From the NCBI GenBank assembly GCA_001949185.1, contig BDGG01000003.1, positions 4,137,158-4,201,157 on the forward strand: a stretch of DNA of 64,000 nt, given 5' to 3'. Shown in pieces: positions 56,355 through 64,000 of this stretch. Position numbers and translations under genes: made by a program. The notes below the pieces were generated by a model. That model did no database searches. It was not told the DNA's origin and saw only the letters and a program-made list of their open reading frames with translations. Positions within the stretch are counted from its first letter, which is position 1, and each line of letters begins with the position of its first letter. The DNA comes from Ramazzottius varieornatus. Taxonomy: Eukaryota; Tardigrada; Eutardigrada; Parachela; Ramazzottiidae.

Positions 56355-56651
56355 CACTGTAGTGCTGCTGAACCGCGCGTTGCCGGGACCAGAAACGCAT
56401 AATCAAGCTCTTGATTGTGTACGTCAAAGACGATAGTAGGCTGGGACCAGTGCTTAGCCAGTTGCACCAGGGAATCCATGCCGTCATTCAAAGACGTGCG
56501 AAACAAAAAGGCAAACACTGCAAGACTCGATTCTAAATACTCCTGTATCCAGTGTCAGCGCCTTGTAGTGTGGGACAGCCTGTATCATGACAAAGCGAAT
56601 TTTATGGTAAGCTGGTCTCAGATGGACGCGCGGTTCAGCAGCACTACAGTG
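56355..56651 (-). mobile_element. 297-bp terminal-inverted-repeat element, right copy (inverted)
   Basis: Reverse complement of 56010-56306, same length, with a few differences (for example TGTAGTGC versus TGTGGTGC at one end and TTAGCCAG versus the complement of CTGGCTGAG). The differences argue for two real copies and not one read twice. Confidence 0.85.
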
Positions 56652-56854
56652 CCGATCAGGCTGATCAGACAATTTTTGTTTTCTTTTTGTCCAGCTCCAG
56701 CTTTCTCTTTTTCCGATTTGGGAAGGTTCTCCGTTTTCTGTTCGCCCGATTCGTCTGCGTCCTCGCGTCGTCAGCGTCAGCAGTAAAACGGCAGCCGATG
56801 GATTACGCGTAGCTTGTCGGGAATAACTCTTGCCATTTCTCCTTGCATTGCAGG

Positions 56855-59800
56855 ATGGACCACAGGTAAGAATTATCGAATCGTTTCCGCCCCTGCATTG
56901 ATTGAAAATAATTGCTGTTTGCTCACAACACTGTAGTATCCGCGACGGCCCACGTGTATCTCCCCGCAAGACGGGATTTCTGTACGACGCCTTTATGGAG
57001 AAGCATGAATGTCCCTGGGATCCCATGTGAGTCTGGATTTTATTGTTGACCATTTGTCCTCAATGGCTTGCCATAAGGGTTGACTAACTCAGTCTATGTA
57101 GGCATATCGAGAACCCAGCACGGATGAAAACCATTCTGAAGCGCTTACAAGAAGTTCATGGTATGAAATCCACACTCCAGATATTTTGATTTTCTATGAG
57201 CCTACCATATTCACCATCTTCCAGGCTCACCATTAAGCGAATGCGTCCCTCTGAAGGTAAACCTAGTCGAAGACCCGAAGTAGTTCCTCACTGAACAGCT
57301 GTGGAACTCAGATGGGATAGCATTGATTTCCCTAATTGTAGGCTAGATTCGCAACCGAGAATGAGATTCGGCTCGTTCACGAGCAGCCACTCATCAACAC
57401 AGTCAAGCGAATTTCGGCGAGCGAGCCCGAACCAGACTATCTGTCCTATAAGGACTTTTCGGCGCTGTACAACGCAGTGTACATGAACGAAGTAAAATTC
57501 TGTCTCCTGGTCTTCCGTTGAAAATTGATATTTCATCTGAATACATACGGTACACTTATCAGAAGTCGGAAAAGTGCGCGCTTATGGCTGCTGGGAGTAC
57601 CATTGACCTTGTGGAAGAAATTCACAATGGACAGATTAGCAATGGGATGGCTATCGTTCGGTGAGTCCTCTGCTCATCTTTCCCTGTTAGACCCTTGATA
57701 ATGATTGTACTGTAGTGGCTTATTGAAATGAGCTTGCAGTCCTCCTGGCCATCACGCATTCCCTTCTGAAAGCAACGGGTATGCAACGGGTATTCGGCAC
57801 GTGTGTAAATACTGATGCTGCGTCACAAATATGGTGAATACTTAGTTTTGCCTTACAGGTTTTGTATTTTCAACAATGTGGCCATTGCGGCTCAGCATCT
57901 GCTCACCGAATGTTTGCTCCAGAGGTAAGATGTGAAATTCGCTGTTTGTATCCTTTACCGGTTTACTAGCTTGATCGCGTGATTTAGAATTCTCATCGTG
58001 GACTTTGACGTTCACCATGGACAAGGCACGCAGAGAACCTTCTACGAAGACGATCGGTAAGTACTGTTTCATCGCCTCACAAACTGGGTGGTCGGCAAAC
58101 AAACCCAGCAAGATTGTTTCTTCGAGTGGCGCACTTTACGGTGCTATTAGCTAAACAATTGCACCACTTTGAGAAGCGTAGCAAATTCACCAAGAGTGTC
58201 TTTTCCACGTAGCGCACAGTTTCAGTGTTATCAGCGGGAACATGCGCTACTTGATCAAGTTTACTTGTCCAGTTTGTTTGCCTCGGCCCTAGTTATCGTT
58301 CTTTTCGGCTTCTTGCTTTCAGTGCTAATGTGGCCGTGGTGGTTTAGGGTGCTTTACTTTTCAATACACGTCTATGAAGATGGAGGAGCTTGGCCGTATC
58401 TTCGGGAGAGCGACTTCGATCACATCGGCGAAGGAAAGGGCCGAGGATTCAACGTGAATGTTCCTCTCAACAAGGGCGGTCTGGGGGACGCGGACTACAT
58501 GGCGATATTCCATCGGCTCCTGATGCCTATTGCGTTCGAGGTATTGTCCACCTGTAGTCACACTTTGCACGGCGCAGTATCACTGTTTTACTTTTATTCT
58601 GTTGGGTGTGGACCTTAGTACAACCCCGAATTTGTGATCATATCTGCAGGATATGATGCTGCCATCGGTTGTCCAGAAGTAAGTGCATGTTTGAAGTCCC
58701 CAATGTGTAATAAGAATGTACACGCAGGACGAGAAATTATGGTACAGTAAAAAGTATGGTACGAGGAGGAAAGACCAACTTTTCTAACGGGAATAGTGCC
58801 TAATTTCAGACTCCATTTTCAAATGGCTTCTCTTCTGGAATTTCTCCCATCAAGATCTCCCGCAGATTTTCGGTTCCGTCTGGCTAAGAACGGAGCAAGG
58901 TGTCGGGGGATGCTCGTGAATTAGCTTCATATTCGAAAACCTGGTGGCAGCTAAAAAAATTAACAGTTAGAAAAGTATTCGCAAGCTTGGCGAGTTAGAA
59001 AAGTTGGGTCTCGCTCCTCGTACAGGCCTTCTCGCTGCGGCTACGGCGGTACGGGAGCCCGTACGTAGCCGGTCCACAGTCATACTTTTTCTGACACTTT
59101 TCTACGGTCGAATTTCCATTTCGCCTTCCTTTCCGCCTGTCCTTAATTTTTACTGTACCATAATTTCTCGTCTTGCGTGTACAAGGTTCTGCGTTGTAGG
59201 GACACATGAGGGTCTCACCGGCAATGTACGGGCACATAACGCACATGCTGATGAGCCTGGCTGGTGGTAAGGTCGCCGCAGTTCTCGAAGTAAGTCTCGC
59301 GTAATTTGCTCTTCACCAGAGAATGAGCCCTTCTACCTTGAAAGAAATAACACTAGATTATTCTAGGGGGGATACTGCCTGGACTCACTGGCCGAAGTAA
59401 GGCTGCTTTCCATACAATATCGAATCATAATACGGGACGTCGGGAAATGAACTCACTCAAATGTCGTCCTAAATGGCGCATGCTCTCGACCAGTTACAGT
59501 GTAAAGATGCGCCACTTGAACTAACGATCTGGGTGGAATCATTTGCCGGCGTCCTAATTACACCGTGCTGAATAATAAAAGTTCATGGTGCAATACTGTA
59601 GCAGAGCTTCGCATCCTGACGCTTGTTTGTGTGTAATAGGGGGTCGTCTGTACGTTGGAAGCGCTCCTTGGCAGGCACGTTCAACCACTTCCAAGTCTTT
59701 CCGCGGCGGACGAAACGTATGTTTTCTGGCATTCAAATCCTTACTGTTTGGTAGACAATTTCACGGCTCCTTGCAGGGTTGTTTCTTCCATTTTGAATGC

Positions 59801-62232
59801 TACTTCGTGCCTCAGGAAGTACTGGAACTGTTTGAAGTTCCAAGACCAACCACACAAGGACGAAAAGTATCTACTGTTATCACTGTACTTGCAAAAGAAT
59901 TACCTCATGGTTACTGTACTGTTTTGAGGTTGCCCTTCTATCAGCCGGAAGTGAAGTACTCGCCACCAGATTGGCTGCCTCATCCAAACGAGGCCTACGT
60001 AGACCTGAATCCGTATCCAGCAGCTGAGAGAGTAGCTCTTCGGGACGAAATCAGTGCCTTGAAGCTACGCTACGATAAGTTTCGCAGATTTATGCCGACT
60101 CAACACAGGTAGTACCAACCGCACGGTACGGCGTTTGAAAAGTAACATTACTCTGACAGGTGAAAGTGCTTTTAGGACCTGCTTTGCCTACGACGAGCTG
60201 ATGCTCGAACATGCGGAAAATGGTCCGGAGGTCTCCCAGCGAATATCGGTCATCTACAATCACCTACAGAAAGCCGGTCTGCTGGAACGATGCCTGCGCG
60301 TACCTGTACGTATGTCGTGTCGTGTCAGCGTTTCTTTCTGCAACAATTTTGAACCGGCAGAATTTTTGACAAGTTTGTTGTTCCTTACCGCAGTCGAGGG
60401 ATGCTACGCCAGAAGAGCTTCTGCTGGTTCACGACTCGGACTATGTTGAACTTCTTCAGAAAGAACCCACCGAGTTCGCAGCCGAGGCGAGTCAGCGGAA
60501 ACAGAAACGGACACCAGGCCGCAGCCGGTGGCCAAATGACATTTGGGCCTCCGAGGTACGTTCCGCTTGTTACGGGAAACCTGCAAAAGCACGGGTAACT
60601 AGTACAAGCCCCATGCATTTGCAGGGAACAGTGCCAGCAGTTTTTCGTGCGGCTGGGTCTTTGTTGAATGTGGTGGACTGTGTCATGTCTGGAAAAGCCT
60701 TGAACGGCTTCGCGATTATACGGTACGTTGTCATTAGATCAGCTTCAGTAATGTGGAAATACTGAACTCTTGAATTTGGTGGTCTCAGTTGCCTCTGTTT
60801 TAGTCCTCCGGGTCACCATGCTCACCCCGATCATCCGGCTGGTTTCTGTTTTGGTAACTGCTCGTTAAATTGTGAGCCAACAGTAAATCACAGTACGAGT
60901 AGTTCACATGGACATTTTTGCAGGCAACAACGTCGCTATTGCAGCAGCGCATCTCCTGAAAAATCGGGGACTGCAACGGTATGTCATTTTGTCAAGAAAC
61001 AGATCTGTCCGGAAAATCTGCGTCTATTCAAACGGGCCTCCGCTAATGCAGGATTTCTAATTTATAGTATTTTGATTGTTGACTGGGATATACATCACGG
61101 TGATGGTATACAAGAGATTTTCTACGACGAGCCCAGGTAGCGTCACCCTCCTTTTTCCACTACGACGAGGGGAAATATTCAAGGCAGAAACTGTTTTCCG
61201 TAGAGTTTTGTACATCTCACTTCATCGGGGTGGGGATTTCTATCCGGGCGGAGAAGGAACCGGTGTAAAGTTTACTGGACGCGGAGAAGGCCAAGGATAC
61301 AACATGAACATTCCGTGGAAGCAGAAGGTAAGAAACGGTAAAACTTCGCTCTTGTTTCTTGAACACTTTCGTAAATTATTATCGATCATGGCTGCGCGAT
61401 TCTTCAGTCTGGGCGTGGTTGCAGGGCAAAGGTGATGGTGATTATTTGGCCGCTTTTTTACAGCTGGTCATGCCGGTTGCATATGAGGTGAGTCTTTCTT
61501 GTTCATAGACATCTCACTAATTTCAGTGCTTTACGCGAAACAGCTCGGCGAAAGATCGATTTCTTCAGTTCGCGCCAGAGATTGTCCTGGTGTCCTGCGG
61601 GTTCGACGCGGCGTTGGGCGACCCGTTAGGAGAATGTGCGGTCACGCCTTTCGGCTATTCTCTTATGACCAGAATGCTCATGAGCCTGGCAGGCGGGAGA
61701 CTGGTTCTGGCTCAGGAAGGAGGCTATAACCTTACGGTAGGTTTCCCCTGAAAAATTAAATAGTGTCATCTGATCGCGGAACAGACTGGATAAGTGTTGT
61801 AGGCTTTAGCCAAATCCGCCGAAAGTATTTTCCGCGCGTTGATGGGATACGACGTCGAGAAACTCCCGAGAGCTTTGACGCCGAGCTCTAGGTGAGTTGC
61901 TATAGTACAGTGGAATGTTATATGTGGTACGCGGAATGCAGAAATTGAAGCTCTGTTTTGGGTAGTGCTGTGGACGATATCAACCATGCCATTGACGCCC
62001 ATGTTGGTCCCCGTCGAATATGGAATACGTTGCAGTACCGTTGTAAGTTCGCCGTTAGCATACTCCGGCTTCATGTGGTTTCTGCGGACAGCTCGGACGT
62101 TTTGGAGTGGTTAACCCGTCGACTATTTTTTCAGTACATGTTGGTAACTTGAAAGCTGAAGGTGCGTCTGAGGACTGGGAAGACGAACTGTCTAAACTGG
62201 CGGAAACGGTCCAGAAGGTTCGTCTCGATTAG
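56855..62232 (+). CDS. HDAC6: Tandem-domain class IIb histone deacetylase (HDAC6 type)
   Basis: About 20 exons from ATG 56855 ([20 protein letters not shown]). Domain 1: [74 protein letters not shown] linker ([38 protein letters not shown]) leads to domain 2: [86 protein letters not shown]. Each domain keeps the His-His dyad, the Asp-x-His zinc ligands and the Gly-Gly-Tyr. HDAC6 deacetylates tubulin, HSP90 and cortactin in the cytosol. The coding frame ends at 62232 ([15 protein letters not shown]) soon after domain 2, so the C-terminal ubiquitin-binding zinc finger of typical HDAC6 is absent. Introns carry palindrome copies, one a doublet. Confidence 0.93.
58091..58291. repeat. Palindrome doublet in an HDAC6 intron
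   Basis: GTCGGCAAACAAACCCAGC ... TCGAGTGGCGCACTT / ATTGCACCACTTTGAG, then CCACGTAGCGCACAG / ACATGCGCTACTTGAT and a common right end GTTTGTTTGCCTCGG. Same nested arrangement as in VPS16 and DDX1. Confidence 0.85.
59038..59071. repeat. Compact GC-rich hairpin in an HDAC6 intron
   Basis: CGGCTAC...GTAGCCG encloses GTACGGG-AG-CCCGTAC, giving two stacked perfect 7-bp stems. Confidence 0.8.
59434..59555. repeat. Palindrome copy in the HDAC6 inter-domain intron
   Basis: GGGACGTCGGGAAATGAACT ... CCTAAATGGCGCATGC / GATGCGCCACTTGAAC ... AATCATTTGCCGGCGTCC. Confidence 0.88.
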
Positions 62233-62790
62233 AGACGTCACCGCGGATTCCACATACACTTTATTGTATTGCCTGAAGTTTTTTCGCGTTTTACTTTGGT
62301 TTCCAAACTATTGTTTACAATTCTCGTGGACTATTCTCGTTTCATCGATAAATTTGCGGTGGTATCTTGAGGTTTCAAAACTTTGTTGTATATTTTTACG
62401 GGTTTAGAGTTTTTGTTTCAGCGTTTCGGGCAGTATTGTTATTTTATTTTTCTTGTGCTCATTCATCCATGCGATCAAATCAGCTTAATATCTTGATCTT
62501 ACTTTTGCTATTATAGTTTGGTCGCCATCCCGTTCGGTCAGTTGTGTGAGCCTGAGTTCCCTCGAGTGGCCGGGTTATTGCTGTCAGAAGTGTGATCAAG
62601 CACTCAGGACAAGCCTCGAATATAGTATGACATGACATAACATAACATAACATGCCATGATCGATCGAACGAAAACAAGGTTGTAAAATTAAGGCCTAGG
62701 TCGTCGTGGAGTTCTTGCATTCCTCGCGAAATTCGGTGCCAGAAATCTGTCTCAGACTGTTCGCTTCGTACCATCAAGTTGTAGGTACCA
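62233..62790. other. Intergenic region, HDAC6 / two-span protein
   Basis: About 560 bp, AT-rich at first (HDAC6 3' UTR). It contains a short CATAA microsatellite (62627-62652). CTCGAGTGGCCG near 62574 with GTGTGATCAAGCACTC may be a worn palindrome copy. Confidence 0.45.
62627..62652 (+). repeat. CATAA microsatellite
   Basis: About five units of ACATAAC/ATGAC-type pentamers. Confidence 0.85.
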
Positions 62791-63800
62791 ATGTTGTACC
62801 CTGGAGGGCTCGGTATTCGATACTTCTCCGTTGAAGCTTACTTTTCCAGATTGACTGATGACCATCTCGCTGATGCTGCATATGATTCAAGTGACGCAGC
62901 AGAACTGCGGATATCGATGTTCCTCAAGCTGAGCTTCTGCATTGTGGCGCTGCTCACCCTCATCTTTCTCTTTCTGGACCGTATTGAGACAACAGGTAGG
63001 TCTGTTTGCACGCGTATAAGATGAAAGATAAGTCATCCACACGGATGAATGTTCTGTTTTAAAGCCATTGAAGAGAATTCCAACGAACAATATTACCGTG
63101 GGCCACCTGCTGAATTGGACTACTTCGATTTCGTCGCCAGAGCCATAGGAGCTGACATTCTCGAAGACGCTCCTCCTTCAAAGGCTAAACCAACAGAATC
63201 AGATCAGCACCGCGAAGTGGTCGAGACCGTCAAGGAAGAATCAGTGTCCGTTGCAGCTGCTAGAGACAAACTTACTACTGTAGCTGACGAGAAAGAGGTT
63301 GTACTTGAGCAGAAGAGTGTGGTTTCTACGCTAGAACACCACTGGGATACCGTAGAGGCTCAGGATTTGTGGGACTTGTTCGACGTTGGTGCATACATAA
63401 CGATTCTCTTCCCTGATCCGTTCCAAGCCTACGTCTTCTCTGGGCTGTTGGTCTGGTTACTTTCCGCGCTGGTTCTACTCCGTCGTGAGTGGAAAAAGTC
63501 CAGCAGGATTGTGCTTGAAGTGTACCTACAACAAGGAGCAGGTTTGTCCTGTTCTGTGAATGTGGTCATGTGAGACACAAGCTCGACAAAGTTGTTTTTC
63601 CAAGTGGCGCACCTTCTCAGTGAATAACACTGTTAATTGTGCACTACTTGACGAATCAATATTGTCGACGTTGTTTGATGAGCTCTTATCCTATCAGAGC
63701 TATCACCGATTTTTTATGTCTTACAGAAGCGACTCAGCTTGTGGAGGACAGATACAAAGACCAGCTGAACCTTCCCGGGGAATATTCTCTGTTAGCTTGA
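62791..63800 (+). CDS. Unrecognised two-membrane-segment protein
   Basis: Three exons, 62791-62995, 63065-63541 and 63727-63800, phases consistent, about 250 residues. It starts MLYPGGLGIRYFSVEAYFSR. Segment one is LSFCIVALLTLIFLFL and segment two is VFSGLLVWLLSALVLL, followed by the basic stretch RREWKK. Between them lies a Glu/Lys/Val-rich loop (VVETVKEESVSVAAARDKL). The second segment is preceded by FDVGAYITILFPDPFQAY and the protein ends QLNLPGEYSLLA. There is no signal peptide and no familiar motif; function unknown. The stop codon is only 33 bp from the start of the next gene on the same strand. The second intron has a palindrome copy. Confidence 0.7.
63571..63685. repeat. Palindrome copy in the two-span gene
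   Basis: GAGACACAAGCTCGACAAAG ... TCCAAGTGGCGCACC / AATTGTGCACTACTTG ... GACGTTGTTTGATGAGCTC. Confidence 0.85.
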
Positions 63801-63833
63801 AGGTTCTTCGTACCCATCCAGCACAAAGCAGGA

Positions 63834-64000
63834 ATGTCTGCGCTGAAGAAGTTTTTTGACAAGGTCAAGAAAGATACTAAGTTTAAGAAGGCCGGTGAAG
63901 GACGTTCGCTGCGTGATGAAGATGACCGACCACGCGTTCGACCGGAAGTATCGCATTCTCAAGCTTCGGTCTCCGCTCCTCGCAAAACCAACGTAGACAG
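63834..64000 (+). CDS. UBXN6: UBX domain protein 6-like, 5' end only
   Basis: ATG 63834 opens MSALKKFFDKVKKDTKFKKA followed by GEGRSLRDEDDRPRV. The block KKFF..K.D.KFK.AG.G..L is the N-terminal p97/VCP-interacting segment of UBXN6 (UBXD1), a cofactor of p97 in endosomal and mitochondrial ubiquitin handling. The frame stays open to the end of the window, where the gene is cut. The PUB and UBX domains would lie beyond it. Confidence 0.75.
   Translation, partial: MSALKKFFDKVKKDTKFKKAGEGRSLRDEDDRPRVRPEVSHSQASVSAPRKTNVD

Larger units (their letters stand above)
55153..56854. other. Divergent intergenic region, ZnT1 / HDAC6
   Basis: About 1.7 kb, the longest stretch without a gene. Its centre is the paired inverted-repeat element and gap. 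55300-55850 has only unconvincing short frames. 56660-56854 should be the HDAC6 5' region. Confidence 0.6.

Noticed and set aside
56143-56518. Open frames crossing the N run
   Set aside because: They read through undetermined bases and repeat the same element in both directions.
1-63685. CRISPR array as an explanation for the recurring GTGCGCCACTT motif
   Set aside because: Copies are kilobases apart, in introns of animal genes, and each is a palindrome with no regular spacers.

Overview
The window is animal nuclear DNA. About 23 intron-containing genes lie on both strands at roughly one per 2.5-3 kb, most introns are short (about 50-200 bp, GT-AG), and the gene set is metazoan: Vav, merlin, ELAV-type RRM protein, serpin, BTB-BACK protein, a gustatory-like receptor and complex I NDUFV1. 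Vav has a single C-terminal SH3, as in insects, which fits a compact protostome genome. A tardigrade or another small ecdysozoan is possible, but this is inference and the sequence does not settle it.

Layout: 0-5.3 kb, last exon of an unknown + gene and VAV (-). 5.8-8.8 kb, MALSU1 (+) convergent with a JHY-like gene (-). 9.2-13.1 kb, gustatory-like receptor (+) and a diverged RBBP4/7-type WD40 protein (-). 13.5-19.1 kb, VPS16 (+) and a secreted serpin (+). 19.4-25.1 kb, a GLYAT-like N-acyltransferase cluster on - (one pseudogene, one two-exon remnant, one intact copy) enclosing a BTB-BACK gene (-). 25.5-28.8 kb, TMEM50-like (-) and a PRMT-family protein with altered catalytic motifs (-). 29.5-30.7 kb, RNF26-like ligase (+). 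31.7-40.5 kb, NDUFV1 (-), DDX1 (+) and lysosomal phospholipase A2 (-). 41.2-45.6 kb, an unrecognised low-complexity protein with three Ala-rich repeats (-) and a two-RRM protein (+). 46-55 kb, karyopherin (-), merlin (+) and ZnT1-type zinc transporter (-). 56-64 kb, a paired terminal-inverted-repeat element around an assembly gap, HDAC6 (+), a two-membrane-segment unknown (+) and the start of UBXN6 (+).

The dominant feature not explained by genes is one family of about 110-120 bp near-perfect palindromes, built around AAGTGGCGCAC / GTGCGCCACTT. It occurs about 28 times in 64 kb, nearly always inside introns and in three places as doublets. Each copy should fold into a long hairpin in the pre-mRNA. 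It looks like a non-autonomous foldback/MITE family. At least three further inverted-repeat elements are present.

Most genes are unrelated housekeeping functions and do not form a pathway or operon. The most unusual items are the palindrome family, the Ala-rich repeat protein, the probable PRMT pseudoenzyme, an HDAC6 without its ubiquitin-binding zinc finger, and the decaying acyltransferase cluster. Exon borders were read by eye from splice motifs, frame and homology, so individual junctions may be off.
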